From Bacteroidia bacterium (GTDB taxonomy: Bacteria; Bacteroidota; Bacteroidia; Bacteroidales; Prolixibacteraceae), in the NCBI GenBank assembly GCA_026391655.1, contig JAPLDR010000020.1, positions 1 to 36,874 on the forward strand: a stretch of 36,874 nucleotides of DNA, in the 5' to 3' direction. Of the stretch, positions 16,547 through 25,645 are shown one piece after another. The translations under genes and the position numbers were made by a program. The notes beneath the pieces were generated by a model. The model was not told the origin of the DNA, did not search any database, and saw only the letters and a program-made list of their open reading frames with translations. Each line of letters begins with the position of its first letter. Position 1 is the first letter of the stretch.

Positions 16547-17212
16547 TTATATTGCGTGTTGACTGTGACCCTTTTTTATCCATTCGTTATACCATTTTTC
16601 CGATTTAATTCCAGATTTATACTTCCACTCGTCTAATCTGGCAATTAAGTCCGCTGTTATTAAGTAATTTTTTTCTTCAATATCAAAATAATACTCCTGA
16701 ATCATTTTTCTCTTGCAAATATCCTTTAAATAATCACTCATCAAGGAAATCATTTGTTTAGAATCTTTTTGGGTTATTCTCGTTGGAATCGAAACCCTAC
16801 TATTAACATCAATACCTTTTTTATTTCTGTCAAGACCCACATAGGTTGCAATTTGTTTTTTCTCCTCCAATCCACGTTGTCTAACGAAAGCTATAAATTT
16901 TGGTGAATAATCGTACTCCATTCCCCAACCAAAAAAAGCACTTTGTTTTTCAGGATGAAAGTATAATATCTTTAACCATTTCTGCTCAAAATCCTTATCT
17001 GGAAATCCAGTATTAGTTATTGAAGACCAATAAACATGCTCAATCCAATAAGATTTGCTAAATTCTTCAAGTGAAAGGACAGATAATTGAAAGGCTGAAG
17101 GAAAAGAATCATTGTTAAACAGCAATATTGAATCAAAATGAAGTCTCAATCCATTTTTGAATGATTCAATCGAAATTCGCTTATATTTATACTCTGATAA
17201 TTGCTCTCTCAT
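16547..17212 (-). CDS. AbiV-like abortive infection protein (HEPN-type)
   Basis: 221 aa. The N-terminal half, with SIESFKNGLRLHFDSILLF then FPSAFQLSVLSLEEFSKSY, matches the helical pattern of AbiV-family proteins, which carry a HEPN-like fold. AbiV of Lactococcus blocks phage development; other members are uncharacterised. The C-terminal half (about 100-221) is lysine-rich with no domain I recognise. No partner gene is encoded beside it on the same strand. The gene is more A+T-rich than the glucanotransferase and Mla genes and lies between repeats and a VapBC pair, which suggests acquired DNA. Confidence in the family is good but rests on recognition, not on a search. Confidence 0.72.
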   Translation of the reverse strand: MREQLSEYKYKRISIESFKNGLRLHFDSILLFNNDSFPSAFQLSVLSLEEFSKSYWIEHVYWSSITNTGFPDKDFEQKWLKILYFHPEKQSAFFGWGMEYDYSPKFIAFVRQRGLEEKKQIATYVGLDRNKKGIDVNSRVSIPTRITQKDSKQMISLMSDYLKDICKRKMIQEYYFDIEEKNYLITADLIARLDEWKYKSGIKSEKWYNEWIKKGHSQHAI

Positions 17213-17245
17213 ATTTTCTTAGAGTTGCAGCCAACTTGTTTATCC

Positions 17246-17305
17246 ACGCAACAATCTTTCCCTATTGTTTCATGCCTTGCCCCGCTATGCGAAACACTGT
17301 TGCGT
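17246..17305. other. Nested asymmetric inverted repeats, possible attC-like site
   Basis: Outer arms ACGCAACA (17246-17253) and TGTTGCGT (17298-17305) enclose inner arms TGTTTC (17266-17271) and GAAACA (17291-17296). The gap between outer and inner arm is 12 bases on the left and 1 on the right. Such nesting with unequal spacing and complementary CAAC/GTTG ends recalls integron attC sites, but the arms do not fully fit the RYYYAAC/GTTRRRY rule. It sits between the divergent AbiV and VapBC genes. Confidence 0.3.
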
Positions 17306-17432
17306 ATTATTGCTTTGGTAAATTTACAGAACTAATTCTTAATACAAAATCACAAACGGAGTTTTTTTTATTTTTCGATATAAAAAATTCTTCCGGAACA
17401 AAGAGAATTCTCAATGCAATAAAAATGCTTTC

Positions 17433-17482
17433 CGTGCAAAATAAAAAAATATTGCACGTGTGAATAGATTTTTGTATTTTTG
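17433..17482 (+). promoter_or_regulatory. VapBC-type promoter with inverted-repeat operator
   Basis: TATTTTTG (17475-17482) fits the Bacteroidota -7 consensus, with TTG 20 bases upstream at 17452-17454 as -33. CGTGCAA (17433-17439) and TTGCACG (17452-17458) form a perfect inverted repeat that covers the -33 element, and another GTGCAA half-site lies at 17511-17516, just before the start codon. This layout suits autorepression by the antitoxin. Confidence 0.65.
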
Positions 17483-17517
17483 CAAATGTCAATTGGAAAC
17501 GGCTTAATAAGTGCAAT

Positions 17518-17766
17518 ATGAATACGAAACTGACTTTAACGATTGAGGGAACAATCATCGATAAGGCAAAAATATACGCCAAAGGGAAAGGTCATAGCTT
17601 ATCGGGAATAATTGAGAATTACCTGAAAGTTATAACGAAGGAAGAGGCAAAATCAGAAATAGAGATTACTCCTATTGTAAAATCATTAAAAGGATCTTTC
17701 AAGGCTCCTTCCGATTTTGATTATAAAAGAGAATTAGAAAAAGGTTTATCTGAAAAATACCTGTAA
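17518..17766 (+). CDS. Antitoxin of a VapBC-type pair (DUF6364-like)
   Basis: An 82-aa protein. The N terminus (KLTLTIEGTIIDKAKIYAKG then SLSGIIENYLK) has the strand-helix-helix pattern of ribbon-helix-helix DNA-binding antitoxins such as the DUF6364 family. The C-terminal tail (about 50-82, charged, ending with LEKGLSEKYL) would wrap the toxin. The toxin gene starts 1 bp after the stop codon. It likely represses its own promoter through the GTGCAA half-sites. Confidence 0.8.
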   Translation: MNTKLTLTIEGTIIDKAKIYAKGKGHSLSGIIENYLKVITKEEAKSEIEITPIVKSLKGSFKAPSDFDYKRELEKGLSEKYL

Positions 17767-17767
17767 A

Positions 17768-18181
17768 ATGGATAGAGTGCTAATTGATACAGATGTAATA
17801 CTCGACTTTTTCTTTGATCGTCAACCATATTCCGAATATGCAGCAAAAGTGTTGTCGCTTTGTGAATTAAAATCAATTCAAGGATTTGTGACCCCCGTTA
17901 TTGTCAGTAATGTTTACTACCTATTGCGACGAACCGCTAAACATGAGCAAGTAATTGAGAAGCTTAATCAACTACTGACCATTACCGACGTTTTAATGAT
18001 GGATAAGAGTGTAATCATTGCGGCCCTGAGTTCAAAATTTAAGGATTTTGAAGATGCACTACAAAACTTTGCAGCTTTTAATGCCGGAAATATTGATGCT
18101 ATTTTGACAAGAAATGTTAAGGATTTTAAAAATAGTGAATTGGGGGTATTTACACCCGAAAATTATTTAATGACAAAATAA
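17768..18181 (+). CDS. PIN-domain toxin ribonuclease (VapC-like)
   Basis: 137 aa, a full PIN domain. Acidic residues expected to hold Mg2+ are visible: D7 and D9 in LIDTDVILDF, E95 and D96 in DFEDALQ, D119 in TRNVKDF. VapC toxins cleave tRNA or rRNA; the target here is unknown. It belongs to the branch in which the mid-domain acidic position reads SNVYYLLRR. Directly downstream of its antitoxin and convergent with the DUF4395 gene, whose stop codon lies 1 bp away. Confidence 0.87.
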   Translation: MDRVLIDTDVILDFFFDRQPYSEYAAKVLSLCELKSIQGFVTPVIVSNVYYLLRRTAKHEQVIEKLNQLLTITDVLMMDKSVIIAALSSKFKDFEDALQNFAAFNAGNIDAILTRNVKDFKNSELGVFTPENYLMTK

Positions 18182-18182
18182 A

Positions 18183-18626
18183 TCACGGCTTCGTGAAAAA
18201 AGGAAGTACAATCCAACTGTAAATATAACATCCCATACAAAACCCGGCGGCCCATTCCAAAAATGCGAAAAACGCCAAAACGACAATGGTGATTTGCGAA
18301 GCGGGTATTGCGTTCGATAACAGCAATACTATCGACAAAAGTGACAGTATAAAGCCAATTCGTGCGGCAAAAATCTTCGGAGCTTTGTCGATAATTTTAG
18401 ATCGGAAAGGGATGTAATCTTTTAAACCCGATCCGGTCATAGCCAGGATACTGGTGCGGCTTGTTCCAAATCCGCGGGAATAAAAATCGAAAGCAAGGAA
18501 AAGAACCAGCAGTATATTCGGCTTAAAAATAAAAAACAGCGCAATCAGAAAGGTGAGTAATGCGGTGAACCGGACAATCTTTTCATTGACTTTTTCGTCC
18601 GATACGGGGCAAAGGATATTATTCAT
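18183..18626 (-). CDS. DUF4395 membrane protein
   Basis: 147 aa from the ATG at 18626. The open frame reaches 18752, but that part lies inside the MATE gene and lacks family features. The start MNNILCPVSDEKVNEKIVR and the hydrophobic segments (about 20-45, 88-107, 110-135) fit DUF4395, an integral membrane family of unknown function with an N-terminal CP motif (LCPVSD) often found near thioredoxin-type or sulfur genes. It follows the MATE gene by 29 bp and is probably co-transcribed. Confidence 0.82.
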   Translation of the reverse strand: MNNILCPVSDEKVNEKIVRFTALLTFLIALFFIFKPNILLVLFLAFDFYSRGFGTSRTSILAMTGSGLKDYIPFRSKIIDKAPKIFAARIGFILSLLSIVLLLSNAIPASQITIVVLAFFAFLEWAAGFCMGCYIYSWIVLPFFTKP

Positions 18627-18655
18627 TGTTTTGTTTTTAAAACAAGTTATTCCTT

Positions 18656-20014
18656 TTATACGGATTGATGGTGCAAAAGTTTCTGGATTTGATGCCGCGT
18701 GTAAAAATAGGTGAAGATTGCTGCACTCCAGTTGGCAATAAAGATACCCCACCAGATCCCTTTAGTTCCCCACCCGAGGTATATAGCCAGCAATAAAAAC
18801 AGGGGAAGTGGCATCAGAAACTGTCGGTAGGTACCAACAAAAATGGCATACAGCGGTTTTTTCATCCCTTGCAAAGTCGAGACCGATATATTGAGGAAAA
18901 CGTAGGCAAAGAAAAAGAGTACGGCAATACGCAGATATTCAACTCCAACTCCAATCACCTGAATGTCAGCCGTAAATGCCTGCATCAACTGACGGGCAAA
19001 CAAAGCAACAGCGACAATCCCAAATGAAATAATCATTAAACCATACCGGATATTTAACTTCCACGACTCGAATACTCTTTCAGGGAGTCCTGCTCCTATG
19101 TTTTGTCCGGCCAAGGTGAGGGCTGCAATGTTGAGACCAATAGTAGGCAAAAGTGCAAGTTGTTCAATTCGGGTGGCAATTCCATAGGCTGCCACTGCTT
19201 CCTTCCCGAATTGACTGGCAAAATAGGTAATAACGAAGATCCCGATAGCAACAGTGAGCATGTTCAGACTTGCCGGAAATCCCTGACCGAATAATGCCAT
19301 AAAGTATTTCCGGTTCGGAATAAAATTATCAAATCGGGCGTGCTGAAATATTTTGCGTTTGCGGGTAATGATAATCATGTAGATTGTTCCAAAGATCTGA
19401 ATCAAAACCGTCGATAATGCTATTCCACGAATCCCCAATTCCGGGAAACCATACCCGCCATACATAAACCAGGGATCTAAAATGACATTTAGAAAAAATC
19501 CAATAATCAGATAATTACGGTAAGTTTTTGTATCACCACGTGCAGTCAGCAAGGAGTTTAGAATACTGTTGATAAGGAAAAAAAAGGTGCCGTAAAGTAT
19601 AATATTCATGTATTGGACCGCAATTTCAAGATATTCGTTGGTAGCGCCCAACAACAGGAAGAGTGAAGGGGCAATGCTCAGGCCAATAATTGTAAGCAAA
19701 ACTGAGTTGATGATTGAAAAGGAGATTGCCTGAAAACCACATTTTTCGGCCTCTTCGAGTCGTCCGGCTCCCAACGATTGTGAAATTAATGCCGTTGTAC
19801 CGGTTCCCATACCAATACCCATCGACAAAATAATAAAAAACACCGGGAAAGTTAGTCCCATGGCAGCTAGTGCAGAGGTAGATATTTTGCCACCCCAGTA
19901 AGTATCCACAACGTTGAATAGCGTATTAAAGACAAATCCAACACTTGCCGGCACTGCTAATTTGCGTATAAGGGTTGGAATATGAGCAGACGTAAAATCA
20001 AGTGATTTAAGCAT
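18656..20014 (-). CDS. MATE-family multidrug/cation exporter
   Basis: 452 aa with about twelve hydrophobic segments in two related halves, typical MATE length. Family signatures include PVFFIILSMGIGMGTGTTAL and SQSLGAGRLEEAE in the first half and a GQNIGAGLPERV repeat in the second. These transporters export cationic drugs or metabolites using Na+ or H+. On the coding strand TTATTTTG lies about 12 bp before the ATG and resembles a -7 element. Substrate cannot be told from sequence. It opens an operon with DUF4395 and is divergent from the glucanotransferase gene. Confidence 0.92.
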   Translation of the reverse strand: MLKSLDFTSAHIPTLIRKLAVPASVGFVFNTLFNVVDTYWGGKISTSALAAMGLTFPVFFIILSMGIGMGTGTTALISQSLGAGRLEEAEKCGFQAISFSIINSVLLTIIGLSIAPSLFLLLGATNEYLEIAVQYMNIILYGTFFFLINSILNSLLTARGDTKTYRNYLIIGFFLNVILDPWFMYGGYGFPELGIRGIALSTVLIQIFGTIYMIIITRKRKIFQHARFDNFIPNRKYFMALFGQGFPASLNMLTVAIGIFVITYFASQFGKEAVAAYGIATRIEQLALLPTIGLNIAALTLAGQNIGAGLPERVFESWKLNIRYGLMIISFGIVAVALFARQLMQAFTADIQVIGVGVEYLRIAVLFFFAYVFLNISVSTLQGMKKPLYAIFVGTYRQFLMPLPLFLLLAIYLGWGTKGIWWGIFIANWSAAIFTYFYTRHQIQKLLHHQSV

Positions 20015-20181
20015 TTTTTATACAAAATAAATTCGATAATATTACAACGTCTAATCCTTCCCGAAGGTTTCCTGTTTGGGAAAGAACTTTTTATAAGGAT
20101 TTTGGTTTAAGTGATCGAAAAACGCTGTTTTTTACCCGTCAAAAAAATGTAAGTCACAAGCGACTTCAGAAAGGAGAAAAA

Positions 20182-22905
20182 ATGAAAGTATCATTTAAAA
20201 TCGATTATCAAACAATATGGGGTCAGGTTCTTTATATATCAGGATCTGCCAGTGAATTTGGCGAGTGGGATCCCTCGCGCGCGTTGCTTCTGAAAAACTT
20301 TGTTCCGGGTGAATGGGAAGTCGAATGCGAGTTTCCTTCAGGTAAACGACTCGAATACAAGTACCTGATAAAAGATGGTAATGGAAATATCATTTGGGAA
20401 GGGGGTAAAAACCGTCTGCTTGAAACTGGCAAAAATGATTTTGATGAGGTTAGATGTCGCGATTTTTGGAGAGTCAGGCGCGAATCAGATACGGCATTGT
20501 TTTCTTCCGCATTCACAAAAGTGTTAATGCGTCGCAACATAGAAAATGAAGAGGTTAATACTGTTCTTCAATCTAAGAAGACATTAAGGATTCAAATTTA
20601 TGTTCCCACTGTTAATCCAGAATGTAGGATTGGAATTCTCGGAGACCAACCAGCACTCGGTAACTGGATGGAAGATTACACACTTCTAATGAAAGATGCT
20701 CAATTCCCATTGTGGAGTATTGATATTGATGCCGATAAACTTAAGTTCCCTTTACAATTCAAATATGTCGTTTATAACACAGTTAAAAAACAAGTCGTTA
20801 TTTGGGAACAAGGAAGTAACCGGCTGATAAGAGACTATGTTTGCAAAGAGCCGAAAAGCATAAAGATTCATACGGATGAAAACTTTCGTTTCCCTGTTAC
20901 CCATTGGAGAGGTGCCGGAGTTTCAGTTCCCTTATTTTCATTAAGAACCGATAAAAGTGGCGGCATAGGTGAATTTCCGGATATAAAAAAATTAGTAGAT
21001 TGGGCAAAACTGACAGGCTTGAAACTGGTTCAGTTACTCCCTTTGAACGAAACTGTGGCCACGCATACCTGGATCGATACCTATCCTTATAAATCAATTT
21101 CAACGATGGCTCTTCACCCTGTTTATTTGAATATCAATAAAATAGGTGTTCTGGAAGATGAAAGTCTGATGATCGGATTTGCCCAGGCGCTGGCGGGCTT
21201 CAACGCACTCGAAACCGTTCATTACGATGAAATCCATAAAATCAAATCGAAATTTTTCAAGCTAATCTTCGATCAACAAAAAGAACTTTTTCTTGTCGAT
21301 CCTCCTTTCTTAAAATTCTTTGATGAAAACAAGGAATGGTTGGTTCCTTATGCAGCTTTTTGCTATCTGCGCGACAAAAACAAAACAGCCAACTTTAGGA
21401 AATGGTCGCAATTTCAGGTTTATAATGCTAATGAAATAAGTCTGTTATGTGCCAATGATCAGGAGACTTATCCGGATATTGCGGTTCATTATTTTATTCA
21501 GTATCATGCTCACAAACAATTGCTTGAATCTTCAGAATATGCCCGGTTAAACGGTGTTGTTCTGAAGGGTGATATTCCAATCGGAATAAGTCCCGATAGT
21601 GTTGAAGCATGGATGCATCCTGAACTGTTCAATCTCGACCAGCAAGCAGGAGCTCCCCCCGATGAATTTGCAGATCTTGGTCAAAACTGGGGATTTCCTA
21701 CCTACAATTGGAAAAAAATGGCGGACACCAATTTTTCGTGGTGGAACAAACGTCTTAAACAAATGTCGCGCTACTTTGATGCTACACGCATCGATCACAT
21801 CCTTGGGTTTTTCCGGATCTGGGAAATTCCTGTGAATCAGGTACAGGGAATTATGGGACATTTCAGACCTGCTATTCCGTTTAGTCGTGATGAAATAATC
21901 GACAGTGGAATAACCTTCAATGAGGAACGATTTACCAAACCCTACATTCGGGACTATTTTCTATGGGAATTATTTGGGGAAGAAACCGAAGAAGTAAGAC
22001 TGAAGTATCTAACAGAATATGAACCAGGTAAGTATAATTTAAAAACGGAATACAGCACGCAGCGTAAAGTATGGGATTATTTCGATGCTGCTAAAAAAGG
22101 GGAAGAGCTCTCCGGAAAAAAGACGCGCATCCGCGACGGTCTTTGCTCCTTAATCGCTGAGGTCATTTTCTTGCGCGATCCTTACCACCCAACATTGTTT
22201 CATCCAAGGGTGGCGTTCCATAATACCAATTCATATCTTAATCTTAAAGCCGATATACGATATGCCCTCGATGAACTCTATATCGATTTTTTCTATCACA
22301 GACATGAAGATTTTTGGAGAGAACAGGCACTATGGTTATTGCCTGCAATAATGAATGCCACCGACATGCTGATTTGTGGTGAAGACCTGGGTATGGTACC
22401 TGAATGTGTTCCAGTCGTAATGCGCAACCTGGGGATTCTTAGTCTCGAAATACAACGAATGCCTAAAGACCCGAAGGTTGAATTTGCACATCCTGCTGAT
22501 GCTCCATATTTATCAGTTTGTTCTACTTCCACTCACGATATGTCAACACTTAGAGGCTGGTGGGAAGAAGATCGTTTACACAGCGAAAGATTTTTCAGAC
22601 TGGTGATGGGACAAAAAGGTGAGTTTCCACAATTCATGGAACCTTGGGTAGCACGTGATATTTTAAATATGCACCTCTACTCCCCGGCTATGTGGGCAAT
22701 ATTCCCCGTACAGGATCTTCTGGCAATGGATGGCCGGCTCAGATGGGACAATACAGAAGGGGAAAGGATCAATGTCCCTGCCATTGCTCAGCATTATTGG
22801 CGCTACAGAATGCACCTTAAACTTGAAGAACTAATCAGTGAAAAGAAGCTCAATGCAGAATTGCTTTCCATGATTAGTGCTTCGGGAAGAGGTTCTAATA
22901 GCTGA
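20182..22905 (+). CDS. malQ: 4-alpha-glucanotransferase, DPE2-like with two CBM20 domains
   Basis: 907 aa, GH77 family. Two N-terminal starch-binding CBM20 domains (about 1-105 and 130-240) precede the catalytic barrel. The nucleophile is Asp538 (TRIDHILGFFR), the acid/base Glu734 (GEDLG) and the third carboxylate Asp786 (STHD). The 196 residues between Asp538 and Glu734 exceed those in E. coli MalQ and reflect the insertion typical of plant DPE2 and its bacterial relatives. These enzymes transfer glucan from maltose or maltodextrin to a polysaccharide acceptor. No signal peptide, so cytoplasmic glycogen metabolism. AGAAAGGAG precedes the ATG. It stands alone, not in a starch-utilisation cluster. 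Confidence 0.93.
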   Translation: MKVSFKIDYQTIWGQVLYISGSASEFGEWDPSRALLLKNFVPGEWEVECEFPSGKRLEYKYLIKDGNGNIIWEGGKNRLLETGKNDFDEVRCRDFWRVRRESDTALFSSAFTKVLMRRNIENEEVNTVLQSKKTLRIQIYVPTVNPECRIGILGDQPALGNWMEDYTLLMKDAQFPLWSIDIDADKLKFPLQFKYVVYNTVKKQVVIWEQGSNRLIRDYVCKEPKSIKIHTDENFRFPVTHWRGAGVSVPLFSLRTDKSGGIGEFPDIKKLVDWAKLTGLKLVQLLPLNETVATHTWIDTYPYKSISTMALHPVYLNINKIGVLEDESLMIGFAQALAGFNALETVHYDEIHKIKSKFFKLIFDQQKELFLVDPPFLKFFDENKEWLVPYAAFCYLRDKNKTANFRKWSQFQVYNANEISLLCANDQETYPDIAVHYFIQYHAHKQLLESSEYARLNGVVLKGDIPIGISPDSVEAWMHPELFNLDQQAGAPPDEFADLGQNWGFPTYNWKKMADTNFSWWNKRLKQMSRYFDATRIDHILGFFRIWEIPVNQVQGIMGHFRPAIPFSRDEIIDSGITFNEERFTKPYIRDYFLWELFGEETEEVRLKYLTEYEPGKYNLKTEYSTQRKVWDYFDAAKKGEELSGKKTRIRDGLCSLIAEVIFLRDPYHPTLFHPRVAFHNTNSYLNLKADIRYALDELYIDFFYHRHEDFWREQALWLLPAIMNATDMLICGEDLGMVPECVPVVMRNLGILSLEIQRMPKDPKVEFAHPADAPYLSVCSTSTHDMSTLRGWWEEDRLHSERFFRLVMGQKGEFPQFMEPWVARDILNMHLYSPAMWAIFPVQDLLAMDGRLRWDNTEGERINVPAIAQHYWRYRMHLKLEELISEKKLNAELLSMISASGRGSNS

Positions 22906-22950
22906 TTAACGCTGTTTACCGACATTTTACTGACGCTTGCCGATTTCGGG

Positions 22951-22981
22951 TTTATACCAGTCAATTACCTGATTAGTTTTG
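22951..22981 (+). promoter_or_regulatory. Promoter of the LiaF-like/LytS/LytTR operon
   Basis: TTTA (22951-22954), 19 bases and TAGTTTTG (22974-22981) fit the Bacteroidota TTTG-N19-TANNTTTG pattern with one mismatch in -33. The leader to the ATG at 23027 would be about 40 bases. Confidence 0.55.
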
Positions 22982-23026
22982 TGTGAGTTAAAAAACCATT
23001 TTAGTGAACAATTAAAAACAAACACA

Positions 23027-23779
23027 ATGATTAAGTATGAAGACGCACCGGAAAAGAATGATTCATCTTCTGTCCGGCATAAAGACAAAAATTACGATTC
23101 CCGAACATTTTTGGGGATTATATTCGTAGCAATTGGATGCATACTAATTGCCAGAAACTATGGATGGCTCGGATACGACTTTTCCAGGTATTTGATTAGC
23201 TGGCAGATGCTACTGATCGTTATCGGACTTTTTCAATTGGCACGAAGAGCTTACACTCCAGCCATTGTTCTTATTGGCATTGGTCTTTTCTTTTTAATTG
23301 ATTTTCCCGATAACTTTAGGGAGAATTTCTGGCCTGTCTTAATTATTCTTGTTGGTGTATCATTTATTCTTCAGTGGAGGCGATCTCCTCACAAAAGTCA
23401 CTTTCATAATCTTGGATTTGATCAAAGTAGTTCAACTGATTATATTGATGAAACCGCTATCTTTGGTGGCAGAACCTTGTCCGTTGTGAGCGAAAATTTT
23501 CAGGGAGGAAAAATCACCTCTATTTTTGGAGGATCAAAAATTAATTTACGCTATTCGAAGCCAGTACCAGGCTGCACTATTGATGTAGCGAATATTTTCG
23601 GAGGTACTAAAATCATAGTTCCTGAGGATTGGAATGTTAAAGTTGAAGTCGTTTCAATTTTTGGCGGTTTCGAAGACAAACGAGGTGCTTCAGTAATTTC
23701 AAGAACAAGTTCAGGCAAAATTGTGGTAATTAAAGGGACCTGCATTTTTGGCGGGGGCGAGATAAACACGATGCCATAG
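23027..23779 (+). CDS. LiaF-like membrane protein
   Basis: 250 aa from the ATG at 23027; the frame extends to a TTG at 22979 that overlaps the -7 element and is rejected. Four hydrophobic segments (about 28-45, 55-72, 76-92, 98-115) are followed by a soluble beta-rich domain with five recurrences of the pattern I-F-G-G (AIFGGR, SIFGGS, NIFGGT, SIFGGF, CIFGGG). This is the layout of LiaF/DUF5668 and C-terminal LiaF-type proteins, negative modulators of cell-envelope stress sensors in Firmicutes. It directly precedes a LytS-type kinase and LytTR regulator, so a sensor-modulating role is plausible. Confidence 0.82.
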   Translation: MIKYEDAPEKNDSSSVRHKDKNYDSRTFLGIIFVAIGCILIARNYGWLGYDFSRYLISWQMLLIVIGLFQLARRAYTPAIVLIGIGLFFLIDFPDNFRENFWPVLIILVGVSFILQWRRSPHKSHFHNLGFDQSSSTDYIDETAIFGGRTLSVVSENFQGGKITSIFGGSKINLRYSKPVPGCTIDVANIFGGTKIIVPEDWNVKVEVVSIFGGFEDKRGASVISRTSSGKIVVIKGTCIFGGGEINTMP

Positions 23780-23788
23780 CAGATCACG

Positions 23789-24850
23789 ATGGAGCATCCT
23801 GTAACTGCAAACAAAATTTCGGGTCTAATTTACTGGTTTCTCACAGTAGCAATCGGGATTACACAGGCAGTATTTAATAGCTATTATCAAATACTGCCTG
23901 TTACCGTTGCGTTTGTCGATGGCCTTACTTTTAGCCTGGTGCTCGGAATTTTAGGTGTAGCTCTCTGGTACGTAGTGAGATACAACGATCCTGAAAAAAG
24001 TGCTGTTATTCAGATTATTGTAAGTCATTTCGCCTCAGCAATTGTATTTACTTCATTATGGATACTATCCTCCGGAATCATTGTAAAAATCCTGATTAAT
24101 GATTCATTGTATGATCATTATTTAGGCAGTCTCATTACAGAACGGATTATTGGAGGATTACTATTCTATGCTTTGCTTGTAAGTGTTTATTATACATATG
24201 TTTACAGTCAACATAACCAGGAAAAGCAGTTAAGAGAGGCAGAATGGCGGCATCAGATTCGAAAAACACAACTTAGTGCTTTGAAATCGCAAATTAATCC
24301 TCATTTCCTTTTTAATACACTTAATTCAATCGCATCACTAACCTTAACCAATCCTGAGAAGGCTCACGGAATGGTGATTGCATTATCAGATTTTATGCGC
24401 TATTCTCTTCGTAAGCAACAGGACGACATGGTTACCCTTGAGGTCGAATTAAGGAATATCGGATTGTATTTACAGATTGAAAAAATCAGGTTCGGGAATA
24501 ACCTGGTATACAGGTTTGATGTTGAAAAGGAATGTAATCATCACTTAATTCCCAATTTAATACTACAGCCATTGTTCGAAAATGCAATTAAATACGGGGT
24601 TTATGAAACCTCGAAACCCGTCGAGATTATCCTTGAAGCCAGAAAGTTACCAGCTTCAATGGAATTAAAGCTGATCAATAATTTTGATCCGGAATCTGTT
24701 CCTCAGAAAGGAGAAGGGGTCGGACTGGCCAACATTAATGACCGGCTTCTGCTATTATATGGAAGCACCAGACTTCTTTCCGTTGTACGAGAGAAAACAC
24801 AATTTTTAGTAACAATGATTATTCCGGACATAGCTGAAATCAGCCATTAA
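23789..24850 (+). CDS. LytS/YehU-type sensor histidine kinase
   Basis: 353 aa. Four N-terminal membrane helices (about 11-30, 36-62, 74-100, 117-140) with almost no periplasmic sensor domain are followed by a His_kinase domain (PF06580 type) with the phosphoacceptor His172 in NPHFLFNTLNS and a HATPase part with LQPLFENAIKYGV and GVGLANINDRL. The signal is probably sensed in the membrane, possibly through the LiaF-like protein encoded 9 bp upstream. Its partner regulator follows 24 bp later. Confidence 0.92.
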   Translation: MEHPVTANKISGLIYWFLTVAIGITQAVFNSYYQILPVTVAFVDGLTFSLVLGILGVALWYVVRYNDPEKSAVIQIIVSHFASAIVFTSLWILSSGIIVKILINDSLYDHYLGSLITERIIGGLLFYALLVSVYYTYVYSQHNQEKQLREAEWRHQIRKTQLSALKSQINPHFLFNTLNSIASLTLTNPEKAHGMVIALSDFMRYSLRKQQDDMVTLEVELRNIGLYLQIEKIRFGNNLVYRFDVEKECNHHLIPNLILQPLFENAIKYGVYETSKPVEIILEARKLPASMELKLINNFDPESVPQKGEGVGLANINDRLLLLYGSTRLLSVVREKTQFLVTMIIPDIAEISH

Positions 24851-24874
24851 AAAACCTGATATAATTACTTAATC

Positions 24875-25621
24875 ATGAATAAAATTAAAACATTAATCAT
24901 TGACGATGAATCTCTTGCAAGGGATTTACTGCACCATTACCTGTCGAAAGACGAACGTATCGAGATCATAGGAGAATGTTCAAACGGCTTCGAAGGAGTT
25001 CTTGCTATTCAGGAACTAAATCCCGATCTGGTTTTTCTTGATATTCAGATGCCAAAAATCACTGGATTCGAAATGCTTGAATTGGTACCAAACCCTCCGG
25101 TAATTATATTTTCTACCGCCTATGACCAATATGCTATCCGAGCTTTTGAGGCGAATGCCATCGATTACCTGCTCAAACCCTATCCGTCGGAAAGAGTGAC
25201 TGCCGCTTTGAACAAAGCGGTTGAAAAGCTAATGAGTAAAACAACAGCCCCCGAAATCAGTAAATTAATCGAAACCCATGACGAAGAATCAGGGATGCTA
25301 AACAGGGTTGTCGTTAAATCAGGTAGAAAAATCCAGATTATTCCTGTTGAATCAATCCATTATATTGAATCACAGGATGATTTTGTAATGATTTATTGCA
25401 GTGAAGGTCATTTTATGAAACAGAAAACGATGAAATTTTTCGAGCAACACCTCGACGAGAAGCAATTTGTGCGGATTCATCGCTCCTATTTATTAAACTT
25501 ATCGTATATTTCTGAAATCCAGCAATATGAAAAAGAGTCCTGGATAGTTCTGACAAAGCAGGGGGCAAAACTTAAGGTAAGCAAAACTGGTTATGCCAAT
25601 CTTAAAGAGAAGTTAAAATAA
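24875..25621 (+). CDS. LytTR-family response regulator
   Basis: 248 aa. Receiver domain with acidic pocket D10-D11, phosphoacceptor Asp56 (FLDIQMP) and Lys101 (LLKPY), followed by a LytTR DNA-binding domain (about 145-248, from RVVVKSGRKIQIIP). Cognate regulator of the kinase encoded upstream, by position. LytTR regulators bind paired direct repeats; no such target is evident nearby. Confidence 0.93.
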   Translation: MNKIKTLIIDDESLARDLLHHYLSKDERIEIIGECSNGFEGVLAIQELNPDLVFLDIQMPKITGFEMLELVPNPPVIIFSTAYDQYAIRAFEANAIDYLLKPYPSERVTAALNKAVEKLMSKTTAPEISKLIETHDEESGMLNRVVVKSGRKIQIIPVESIHYIESQDDFVMIYCSEGHFMKQKTMKFFEQHLDEKQFVRIHRSYLLNLSYISEIQQYEKESWIVLTKQGAKLKVSKTGYANLKEKLK

Positions 25622-25645
25622 GTTCATTAATAAGCGATTAATTAG

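Noticed and set aside
18627-18752. N-terminal extension of the DUF4395 protein
   Set aside because: It lies inside the MATE coding region, and DUF4395 begins at the MNNILCP start.
20150-20165. Regulatory hairpin AAGTC/GACTT before the glucanotransferase gene
   Set aside because: A 5-bp stem is too short to claim function.
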